The notes below the pieces were generated by a model. That model was not told the DNA's origin, did no database searches, and was given only the letters and a program-made list of their open reading frames with translations. Shown here in pieces: positions 54,957 to 64,000 of a DNA stretch of 64,000 nucleotides (positions within the stretch are counted from its first letter, which is position 1; every line of letters begins with the position of its first letter). The stretch lies in contig JANJXV010000025.1 of assembly GCA_024803745.1 (NCBI GenBank), positions 13,680,341 through 13,744,340 on the forward strand, written 5' to 3'. The translations under genes were made by a program, and so were the position numbers. The DNA comes from Megascapheus bottae. Taxonomy: Eukaryota > Chordata > Mammalia > Rodentia > Geomyidae.

Positions 54957-55490
54957 GGGCCCGGGAGTTTGGCCTAGCGGTTAAAGTGCTTGCCTAGCAA
55001 GCACAAGGACCCGGGTTCGATTCCTCGGTATCCCACATGCACAACCAAGCCGGAAGTGGCAGAGACGAGACTGCAACAAGCGACAGAGAGCGGAGGCGAG
55101 CAAGCGGAGCCCAATCGAGTGGTGGCCGGAGCGAGCGGGGCCGAGCGAGCAGGGCCGGAGCGTGCGGGAGCGAGCCGAGCCAGAGCCAGCGAGGCCGGAG
55201 CGAGCGGGGCCCGGACCGAGAGGGGGCCGGAGCGAGCGGGGCCGGAGCGAGCGGGGCCAGGAGCATGAGGGAGCGAGCCTGACCGGAGCGAGCGGGGCCG
55301 GAGCGAGCGGGGCCGGAGCGAGCGGGGCCGGAGCGAGCGGGGCCAGAGCGAGCGGGGCCAGGAGCATGAGGGAGCGAGCCTGACCGGAGCGAGCGGGGCC
55401 GGAGCGAGCGGGGTCGGAGCGAGCGGGGCCGGAGCGAGCGGGGCCAGAAAGAGAGAGAGAAGGGGGCCAAAAAAAAAAAACAAAAAAAAA
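54957..55490 (+). mobile_element. Composite retroposon: ID-like head + GC-rich VNTR + A-rich tail
   Basis: 54957-55045 is an IDL-type tRNA-derived head with A box 'tggcctagcgg' (54970-54980) and perfect B box 'ggttcgattcc' (55014-55024). The first bases of the Geo monomer ('agccggaagtgg') follow, then about 60 bp of unique GA/GC-rich sequence. Next comes a tandem array of about 13 copies of 'ggagcgagcggggcc'-type 15-mers (55125-55447), with a ~101-bp higher-order period marked by 'ccaggagcatgagggagcg' at 55257 and 55358. A purine run and an A-rich tail end it. The flanks share 'aaaacag'. CpGs are largely undecayed, suggesting a young insertion. Confidence 0.75.
55125..55447 (+). repeat. 15-bp GC-rich minisatellite (VNTR)
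   Basis: Near-perfect copies of gccggagcgagcggg with occasional cca or gac variants. It is open in several frames on both strands only because the unit is a multiple of three. Confidence 0.9.
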
Positions 55491-56411
55491 AAAAAACAGA
55501 ATATAGCTGTCTCTACTGTAGCATGATAACCGTTAGTAATTTACTACTTTATACCACCAGAAACAAGGCTGAAGCTATGGTCACCTAACGAACCATGTCA
55601 AGAAACTGGCCTGTTCTAGTTATACTCTCAATGCTCATTTATTAACTGAGGAACACCAAGAAGGCAATTCTGCATGAAATCATTTCCCACATTCCCTGAG
55701 CACTCACACAAACGGCCAAACAGTAATGCTTAATGTAGTCATTTGAAAGATGTCTATCAAGAAGCAAAACTCTTCTTATATGCTGGGACTGTAGGCAGAT
55801 GAATAAATTAGAACTAGATATTTACTCATCTAGCAGTGGACATCAGTATTCAATGTAGTTAAGTAGTAATGCCCATTATGAAAATGTACATTAATGTTCA
55901 CCAACAGTGAAAAAGGAAATTAAGTCATAAACTTCAATTTGAGCACTGTAATAGCTTACCCAAACTGTTCAGTCTTGCTTGTGAATGAGCAAAGTGGAGG
56001 AAAATATGGACTCCTAAATCTTTTCTCCTTTAATCCACAGTCTCCTATTCACATACTGTATGCAGCCTTCAGCTTTTTCTGCTGGATATAAAGAAATGGC
56101 ACCACCAGCTGCCATCACATGTACTTCATCCCTCAAGAGGTACATCTAGTGACACTGAAACTTTACCCATTATAGAAGCTTTTTCTTTATCTTTCAACTA
56201 TGTTAGCTACAACTACTTAGAAACAATTTCTTCAAATCCTCCTCACCCTCTTGAGTTAAAGACTATTCTCAGTTTAAGTGTGGGGTCACTATCATGCCTT
56301 TTCTTGGTGTTGCTTAGGAATATAAGCAGAACAAAGAATCAAATTTCTTGATTAACACAACTTGACTAAAACAGGGAAGCACAGATCTTAAGTATAACAA
56401 AGATGGTGAGA

Positions 56412-56884
56412 AAAGCTGGGCACTTCTTCCAGGCTGGCTTCTTCACTTTTCTAATCCTTAGCATTTACCTTCCATTCCCAGGTGAGCTCTGCTGTCACAC
56501 AGCATTCCTGAACTATAGCTTAGATGTGTCACTCTTACATGGAGGCTAGGGAGCAGGATCAGAGGAGGTCTGAATGGACACAGGTGGTCTTTCAGATTCA
56601 GTGATTAGTGGCTCCGGTTTTTACACACAGACAAAATGGCTTCAGAAAAGGAGGAAAAGCTGGGCATGGTGGCTCATGCCTGTAATCCTAGCTACTTAGG
56701 AGGCTGAGATCTGAGGATCAAGGTTCAAAGCTATCCCCGGCACTAAAGACCATGAGACTCTTATCTCCAATTAACCTCTAGAAAACCAGAAGTGGTGCTG
56801 TGGCTCCAGGGGTAGGGCAGTAGCCTTAAGCTGAAGAGGTCAGGGGCAGCTCCCAGTCCCAGAATTCAAGCCCCATGACTGACC

Positions 56885-56912
<28 letters not shown>
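56412..56912 (+). mobile_element. Retroposed ~500-bp unit: unique sequence + B1-Geo SINE + poly(A)
   Basis: 56420-56655 is near-identical to 30114-30340, and is followed by a B1-Geo (56656-56884) and a run of about 28 A. The 9-bp direct repeat 'atggtgaga' flanks the whole unit (56403-56411 and 56913-56921), so the non-SINE part and the SINE were inserted together by target-primed reverse transcription. Confidence 0.75.
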
Positions 56913-56916
<4 letters not shown>

Positions 56917-57213
56917 TGAGAGATACATGAAATCTAAACCAGTAAAATTCAAGAAAAAGAGACAAAATCCTACAATTACAAGTGCTTTCATTTTGGTAAT
57001 AGTAACATCAAATAATATAGGGAAATGCTGCAAAGTACAAATAAATTTAACTACTTCTAACCTAAATATTTTATAAGTATGAAATATTTATTGTGGGTAC
57101 ATTCTTACATCAGATTCTATTAAGGTAGAAGTTAAAGCATTTCTCCTTTCAAGGCTCTGATTCACAATATGTCTTCATTTAAACTCAAATGTTATCAGTG
57201 TTCCCTTTGAAGG

Positions 57214-57336
57214 CTTTTCTTTCCTTCTGAGACAGGGTCCTGAAATGTAGCTCAGGCTGGTTTTGAATTCACAATGCTCCTGACTCAGCTTTCTGAGTGT
57301 TCAGGTTACAGGCTTGGACCATCATGCCTAGCTGTT
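57214..57336 (-). mobile_element. Canonical B1 monomer
   Basis: Closer to generic rodent B1 ('gagacagggtcctgaaatgt') than to the B1-Geo heads; no Geo part. Confidence 0.65.
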
Positions 57337-59231
57337 CACTTTGTTAGAAAATAAGTTAGGCACATTGAATGCGAAAGCAAAAGTCAACACAGTAAAGAGT
57401 TGAAATTATTTTTTGTATTTTTCAATTCTTTTGAAGAGCCAAGTACTAAATGTGGTAGAAAACCACCTCCAAAAAGCTCAGTCCATTTTGAGATGATGAA
57501 GATATATAGATGAGTGACAACTTGAAATGTCCTCCAGATACTGTATGCAATTACAATGAAACCCAACATGATTTTTATTCATAATTCTGATGTGGTGAAC
57601 TCAGAAGGAATGCCTAAGTAGTTTACTATTAAGTTACTTTTTTTCAGCACAAAGTATTTCTAAGATTTCAATAAGTAAAGGGCTTTGGCTTAATTTACTG
57701 TAGTGATATTAGTACAGAATGGACATGTTGGATCAAGGTTGGGAGGCTGCTGGGGAATCCCTGGAATACTCCAACATCTCTTATAACTGGATTTAAGTTA
57801 GCAGGAAAATAAAAATTTTTAAAAAATCCCTTTGCAACAGTTTATACAAAAAAAATCCTAAACAACAAAGAACCATAGATATATGTGTTCAGTACAAGAG
57901 AGAGAATGAATCTTAAAAAGCTTAGCTCACTTCTGGTTTAATTTTACTAATCTAGGCCACTCTTGAAAAAAGACCTTATATGAAGGGTTCTGTAGTATGG
58001 CCTTCAAATATATTGGATATTAAGTTTACTAAATAAATCTATGTCATATAGTATATGACATATAGTATTATTGTATAGAATTATTGTATGTAATTAAACT
58101 TTGGAGGTGCAAATAAAATTTATTTCAATGTAGAACAAGTTTTTCATGTTTCTATTAAATGTAATAATATGTAATGGTGTTCTATGACTTAGAAACAATG
58201 TAATTTACAGTATTGCCAAACAATTCCACAAAAACTTTATAGCACACATGTGACTAGCTCAAAGTACTTAGTTCAACTAAGTGATATGGAAGCATTTTGG
58301 TAAAGTGCCCACAGTGAGAGCAGTTTTAAAAGCAGCCTGTTTTCTACAGAAAAGTTGTGACAGTGAATACTCACCACATTCTCTGCGATGCTACACAGCA
58401 CTCACACATTCACGGGCAATGAAACCCTGGACACACAACTCATTTCACATTAGAGTGAACAGATCTACAATATTTTTAAAAAACAGTTCTGACTTGGGTC
58501 AGAAGATAAAATATTCTCTATATACATATACATAATTCCTAATTCTTAAGCCTCTTAAAATTTCTAGTTCTAAAAATGGCTTTTTGACTTGTCTTTAAAA
58601 AAGAAAAAAATGTGCAATGCACTTATATTTGCACTTTTGAATTAAGGAACAATATATGCTAAAGTGAAAAAACAACTTGGGACAGGTATGAGTCTGCTTA
58701 TATTATGTACATGATCTTTGGGTATTCATGAGAATCAGTTTGTCCCTTGAAGCAACTTAATTTTCAAAGTCACTCAGGAAATATATTCAATCATTTACAA
58801 AAAAACAAATTCTAACATGCACTATACAAAGTCATGATCTTATTTACCTGCACATTCTTCCACAAGGTAAGTATACATTAAAAAATATTGCTCAAGACAT
58901 AAAAATATATATTATTTCTTTCCTTTGCCATTTATGCATATAAATATTTTACTGAAGATGCAACCATCATTCAATAAACAAATGGAAAAGTTGCTTTAAA
59001 GTGTAGTTCTCTGCTATTTAGCAATATAAAGTATAAAATGATTACAATATAGCCATTAAAGAGCAAAATTCAAGACATCTGCAAACCAATACAGCAGTGA
59101 ACAGTTCCTTATACAAAAGTCCATTAAGAAAAAGTCAAGTCAATTTTGTAACAGGTTACATAAAAATAAAAGCAAAAAGAGCACTGCTTCATCAGCACAT
59201 TCTTCACTTCTGTCTGGACTAGAGGCTAAAC
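57337..59231 (-). other. BNIP2: BNIP2 proximal 3' UTR
   Basis: 1.9 kb of AT-rich sequence without any SINE directly after the stop, in a window where SINEs occur every few hundred bases. That fits a conserved UTR. Minus-strand AATAAA hexamers lie at 58120-58125 and 57574-57579. Confidence 0.6.
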
Positions 59232-59283
59232 TTACTGTTCACTCTTTGGTTCATCTTGTTTTCCATTTAGTTCTTGATCAACT
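59232..59283 (-). CDS. BNIP2: BNIP2 terminal coding exon
   Basis: Acceptor '...tttaaattag', then A (completing Arg), VDQELNGKQDEPKSEQ and TAA at 59234-59232. The 3' UTR follows to lower coordinates. Confidence 0.93.
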
Positions 59284-62200
59284 CTAATTTAAAAAAAAAT
59301 GTAGATAATTAGCACCACCAAGTTTCTTTTTAAAAAGAACACCTATTTTTAGCTTGGAATATTATTCAGTTAAAAAAACAAAGCTTTGCAAAGAAGCAGA
59401 CACAGTTCAAGATTACTAACCATTATTTCCCCAACCAGAACAATAAGAGAACTTTTATAAGGCAGGATGACACTAGCAAGAAGTGTGAATGTTGATTCTT
59501 TAAGAAATGACAAAAATACTTAACATACAAACACATTTCTTAAAAGTTCACAAGCTAAAGCTTGGCTACAGCAGGTAACCACAGAGACTGGCAATAGGAA
59601 GAACAAACTCCCTCAAAAATGGCTTTAACTGAAATGTGTCACTAAAGCTACCTATCGACCAGTTAATACTTTATTCTCCAGAATCCATTGGTATACTTTG
59701 TGAATGCCTTTCACTTTGATAGTTAGAAGCCATAAAAAGTTAATGTTCAAAAGTATCTGAATGTGCTTGGCACGGTGGCTCATGCCTGTGATCCTAGCTA
59801 CTCAGGAGGTTGATATCTGAGGATTGTGGTTCAAAGCCAGCCTGGGCACCAAAAAGTCCAAGAGACTCTTATCTCAATTAATCACCAGAAAACTGGAAGA
59901 GGTGCTGTAGCTTAACAGGTAGGGCAGCATCCTTGAGTTGAAGAGCTCAAGGACAACACCCAAGTCCAGAGTTCTAGTCCCATGACTGACCAAAAAAAAA
60001 AAGTACCTGGATGTGCATTAAAAATCTTACTGGATTAGTAGTCGGCAAATTTAGGTACATGGAAACTTGAAGACCCTTCAGAGATCATGCAAAACAGTCT
60101 ACTGCTGTTATGTCTACTGTCTGAGTCACTGGTATGGAAGGCAATGTTTCAGGCCATCTGGGACAATGTAGGAAGATACTTTCAACACCTGCTTCCATCA
60201 CTTTGACTATCAGCACCCAATATTAAGATTATGCAGGTTTATGTGAAACAGACCAACAGTCATGGCTTATGATCTAACAGTCTTGGCCTAGGATAATTCT
60301 ATATGAAAATTTTAAATATTCATTATATTGGTATGTAATATACACCCATCTTTTCAAAGTTGAAATAGGCTATGAACTAATACTGTAATTCTTTTTAAAC
60401 TCTGTTGAAACATTTTAACAACTGATAGCCTGGAATGCCAGGCCGAACTACATTCAGTTTGAAAACAGCACTAGAAACATTTAAGAATGTTCAGTATTTA
60501 TCCTCCTCTCTCCCCCTCAAACAAGAGGGCTTATCACAGAGATGGTAACTTAGAAAGTTTCCACACCAAACCTCCTCTAAGCTGTTTTTGTCTGTAGTGG
60601 CGCTTGAACTATTCCAGACCTGGGTGCTATCCCTGAGGTCTTCTCAAGGCTGGTCTTCTCAAGGCTGGTGTCTATCACTCTGAGCAAAGCTCTACCTGCA
60701 GTTTCTGGGGCTAACTGGAGACAGGAGTGCCACAGACTTTCTTGCCCAAGCTGGTTTTGAACCACAATACTCAGATCTCAGCATCTTGAGTAGCTAGATT
60801 TGAATTACTAGTGCCTGGCTTTCTAAGTTTTGGTTTTAAAAACACATTTCTGTATTTAGCCAGGTGCTATTGGTTTATGCTTATAATTCTAGCCCCACAG
60901 AAGGCTGAGATATGAGGATCTCAGTTTTGAAGTCAGCCTGGGTAGAAAAGTCTGAACTACTCATCTCTAATTAATCGGCATAAAAACTAGGCTGGAGTGT
61001 GGCTTAAGTGATGGAAAGTCAGCTGTGAGTGAAAAAAGCAGAACTAGAGCTTACTACCCTAATTCAAACCCTTGTACAAAAAAAGAAAAGAAAAAGAAAA
61101 ATTTGAAAACCACAATACATGTTCCTATACCTAGATTTAATAGAAAAATTGATAATATTCTCAAGCTGACAATGTTTTATTTTTTAAGACTAAAGAAACT
61201 GGAGGGCCACAGGAGTGTGGATTTGATTCCATATACACAGAAAAAGCTGGAAGTAGGGGCTGTGAGTGTAGCCTAGTGGTAGAGTGCTCACCTAGCATGC
61301 ACGAAGGCCCTAGGTTCAATTCCTCAGTACCATATGTATAGAAAAAGCTGGAAGTGGCACTGTGGCTCAAGTGGCAAAGTGCTAGCCTTGCACGAAATGT
61401 GTCCAAGGACAGTGCCCAGGCCCTGAGTTCAAAGACTGGCAAAAAAAAAAAAAAAAAGCTGGAAGTGGTGTTATGGCTCAAGTGGTAGAGCAGTAACCCT
61501 AATCAAAAGAAGCTCAAGGACAATACCCAGACTCTGAGTTCAAGCCCTAGGACTGGCAAAATAAATAAACAAATAAAAGAAAAAAGAAACTAGACATTAA
61601 CCAGTGCTAGAGATATATCTAAGGGCCCTATTTAAGATTAAACACCAGAAAAACAAACACAAGCAACAACAAAAAAAAGTAAAGCTAAAACAATACTGAC
61701 AGTTTCAAACAAGGCATTTAAACAAAAAGTATGAATTCTACTTTTTTTCTAATTCTAAATTACTTTTTGATAGTTAAGTTAACTAAGAGCATTTTAAGGA
61801 AGGACATTATGGAGTGCATTTCGGCAATAAATACAACTTATTGAAATCCAGGTTAGTAGCTGATTTCAAAGTTTTCTAACAATTCAGATTACTGTAAATT
61901 TCGTCTACTTGTTGGGCAAATGGATAGCAATATCAAGAAGGAAATAAGAAATCAGCATGATCTAAAATCTGTTAGTGTTGGCTAAACAATAAAGAGGCAC
62001 TTAGAAAAGATTCTATTATGTGGTTAAATGAATTCTCACCAAGAGAGGCAAACTTTGTTTAAAATTAAGAATATTCCAGGGCTGGGGCTGTGGCCTAGAG
62101 GTAGACACAGAAAAAGCCTAAAGTGTGCTGTGGCTCAAGTGGTAGAGCACCAACCTTAGAAAGCTCAAGGACAGTGCCCAGGCCCTGAGTTCAAGCCCCA

Positions 62201-63380
62201 AGACAGGGAGGGGGGAAGGTTCCAGTAATATTTACAGTTGGTTCCACAGATGGTCAAAATAATACAAATAAATTTCTCATCTTAAATATTTTAAGGTTCT
62301 ATTAAATTGTGCTTTAATATTTTGTCAAAAAAATAAAAAATCTATAAACAAGCAGGATTTGGTGACACAGGCTTGCAATCCCAACACTAAGGAGGCTAAG
62401 GCAGGAGGAATGTTGGGTTTGAGGCCAGCCTGAACTACATAAGTGAGAGTGAGACAGGTGTCTTTAACACAAAACATTTGAAACAAAAAGTGTATTAACA
62501 AATTAGACACCAATCATATGCTTTTTAAAAATTTCCATATAAACTAGTAACTATTTAATATCTTTGCCTTTCATCTTCTATGCCAAGCTTTTAATAGACA
62601 ATAGGCTGTTAAGCTCAAAGCAGATTTGTTCAAAAATTTTTTTATGAAAGCAGAGTGTTTAACAGTTAAATGGTTCATTTAGGTATTTTATCACATGAAG
62701 AATTTGACTGGTTAGCAGGCTATTTAATTTAAGCATACAAGGAGATCAATGTTGGTTAGCCAAAGAATGTATGCATTGCAAATATAATTATCAACCCCAA
62801 TAAAATAAATTGATTCCTTAAAAGATTCCTTAAAATATTTTGCAAAAAGTGTTATCACACAGGGTCCTACTGGCCTTCAGCTCATAGTCTTTGGCCTCCA
62901 CTTCTCAAGTGTTTGGACTACAGGGCGGCAACACCAGACCTGGTTAAGTAGATTTTTTGTTTTCAGTGCTGTGATCAAATCCAGGCCTTTGGTTGTTAGG
63001 AAGGCACTCTATCATCCCCAGCCCTGCATAAATACTACAAAAGCAACACTTGAGTATTTTGGCATTTTAAATACCATGCTCAGTAATTTCTTTGGTTTAT
63101 TCACACAAGTAGGTAAAGAGGGGACTGAATTCCTAATTGGCATTATATCTGGTATTAAAACAGGGTGAATCAAAAGTCATATTCAGCATCAGAAACTTTG
63201 GATTCACCTTGTATTGTATGTTGGGGTATATTTATATTTACAAGTGCCATTATCTTTGTGTACAAGCTAACCAATCAATAAGAGTTAGTCTGTGCGATGC
63301 AAATGAACTAGTCTAGATGCAACCCAGTCAAGGTGTGCATATACCTTTTTTGTTTCTTTTTATACTTTTCTTCTTCATAC
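59232..63380 (-). CDS. BNIP2: BNIP2 C-terminus: 36-nt cassette exon and terminal coding exon (partial gene)
   Basis: Two minus-strand coding pieces match the end of BNIP2, a BCH (CRAL-TRIO-like) domain scaffold that binds Cdc42, RhoGAPs and kinesin in the cytoplasm and interacts with BCL2-family and adenoviral E1B 19K proteins. Exon 63345-63380 encodes YEEEKYKKKQKR and the terminal exon 59232-59283 encodes VDQELNGKQDEPKSEQ and TAA. The BCH domain itself is off the right edge. Phases are such that skipping the microexon still joins in frame. Confidence 0.9.
59762..60002 (+). mobile_element. B1-Geo SINE in BNIP2 last intron
   Basis: Antisense to the gene, full length with A-tail. Confidence 0.8.
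60580..61090. mobile_element. Opposed B1-Geo pair
   Basis: 60580-60820 (-), with a duplicated 'aaggctggtcttctc'-type segment, and 60855-61090 (+). They form an imperfect inverted pair in the BNIP2 intron. Confidence 0.72.
61201..61580 (+). mobile_element. Nested SINEs: IDL-Geo inside IDL-Geo
   Basis: Outer copy 61201-61256 and 61458-61580, inner copy 61257-61457. 'agctggaagt' is repeated at both junctions, and all parts are in the same orientation. Confidence 0.78.
62082..62215 (+). mobile_element. IDL-Geo SINE, head shortened
   Basis: Most of the ID head is deleted; Geo intact. Confidence 0.72.
62346..63028. repeat. Old B1 and ID monomers
   Basis: B1 62346-62470 (+), B1 piece 62862-62945 (-), ID-type head 62950-63028 (-); unique AT-rich DNA between. 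Confidence 0.55.
63345..63380 (-). CDS. BNIP2: BNIP2 36-nt cassette microexon
   Basis: Acceptor 'ttttccctaccaag' and donor 'gtatat'. Its first G completes the preceding CA of a Gln codon, 11 whole codons follow (YEEEKYKKKQK), and AG pairs with the A opening the last exon (Arg). If skipped, CA joins A to give CAA, still Gln, so Q-VDQEL is preserved. This matches the two C-terminal BNIP2 isoforms I recall. The paralogue caytaxin has a related YEEEK motif at this place. Confidence 0.88.
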
Positions 63381-64000
63381 CTTGGTAGGGAAAAGTTATT
63401 TCAGTAAATATGTTATGAGATTAATAAAAACATAAACAAAAAAGGTACTATTAAAAAAACTTTTTAAGTTTGCAAGCCCAACTGTTTAAAGGAAACACTA
63501 TGTAGAAAATATTGACTCAATAAATCTGGCTTAGTTACATCAAACTAAAACTTCAGACTAAGACAACATACACATGTCTCTATGTAATGGCACTGTGATG
63601 TTCAAGTCTTTTTAGGGGTTCAACAGAAGTGAATTTAGTTACCCGAACAAATTCTAATCATTGGAAAATACTAAAGTTAGTCTGATTTAAATAAGTTTGT
63701 TTCTCTGTAGCAACATGATTAAAAAAAAAATAGCACAGTAAGTGTATACGAATTTTGAGAGTAAAGGGCTCCATTTGGAGAATGTGCCTTACTATTGACT
63801 AGTCACTATATTACTTCTTAGTGCGTAAAGCCTTTATAAATACAAAATGACTCATGACCAGAAAATCATGTCTCCTAGTTCTTCACCTGTGAGTCTGAAA
63901 AAAACAGTGACTTCTGGGAAGACATGGGGGGAAGGAGGTATATGTGGCAGCTTCTTTCTCTTTTTTCTTTTTGTTTCAAATATATGAAGAGTAAGTGTTA
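63381..64000. other. BNIP2 intron at right edge
   Basis: AT-rich; the preceding BNIP2 exon (BCH domain end) is not found before the window ends. Confidence 0.55.

Larger units (their letters stand above)
53750..57336 (-). other. BNIP2: Possible distal BNIP2 3' UTR
   Basis: Further minus-strand AATAAA hexamers at 57087-57092, 55638-55643 and 53816-53821 would allow a UTR of up to about 5.4 kb. The stretches 53750-54956, 55501-56400 and 56922-57213 hold no repeat I recognise. The interval also contains two retroposons (54957-55490, 56412-56912), a (CA)n at 54074-54101 and a B1 fragment. Confidence 0.35.

Noticed and set aside
54970..55024. A functional tRNA gene
   Set aside because: A and B boxes are intact, but the acceptor and anticodon stems do not fold as a tRNA and the unit continues into SINE sequence.
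54974..55483. Open frames rich in LAPAPLAP-type or GASGAGASGA-type repeats
   Set aside because: Products of translating a 15-bp minisatellite whose unit is divisible by three; open in several frames on both strands.

Overview
This window is nuclear DNA from a rodent. It carries parts or all of four vertebrate genes in the order FAM81A(+) > GCNT3(+) > < GTF2A2(-) < BNIP2(-), which is, from memory, the order on human 15q22.2. The repeat content points to Geomyoidea (kangaroo rats, pocket mice, pocket gophers). Scores of SINEs have either a tRNA-Ala/ID-like head or a B1-like head, both fused to the same right-hand monomer that ends in a 'ggactggcaaaa' type tail. This matches what is known of the IDL-Geo SINE of that superfamily. 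The species itself is inferred.

Layout. 1-17 kb holds the last six coding exons of FAM81A (5813-14373) with SINE-filled introns and its 3' UTR. 17-34 kb is intergenic, made of SINEs, microsatellites, old LINE remnants and unrecognised unique DNA. A short CpG-rich, ETS-site-rich promoter-like block lies at about 34.8 kb and a possible untranslated exon at 36.56-36.74 kb. The intact single-exon GCNT3 reading frame is at 38084-39403, with a poly(A) signal at 39863. 40-43 kb is the tail-to-tail gap between GCNT3 and GTF2A2. GTF2A2 is complete on the minus strand: four coding exons between 43312 and 48753, plus a 5' untranslated exon at a CpG island near 52.4 kb. From about 53 kb onward the window covers the 3' end of BNIP2 on the minus strand: a 3' region with a very long candidate UTR, the terminal coding exon at 59232-59283, and a 36-nt cassette microexon at 63345-63380. 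The rest of BNIP2 lies beyond the right edge.

The genes are not a functional unit. FAM81A is a coiled-coil protein, GCNT3 a Golgi mucin-type O-glycan branching enzyme, GTF2A2 the small subunit of TFIIA, and BNIP2 a BCH-domain scaffold.

The most unusual structure is a composite retroposon at 54957-55490: a tRNA-like head with intact Pol III A and B boxes, a GC-rich tandem array of a 15-bp unit, and an A-rich tail. It resembles primate SVA elements in general design. A second notable one is a ~500-bp unit at 56.4 kb, with a poly(A) tail and flanking direct repeats, that shares about 230 bp of non-SINE sequence plus a SINE with a locus at 30.1 kb. Several nested SINE insertions give a relative chronology of the families. 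No prokaryotic-type system, CRISPR array or complete viral element was seen.
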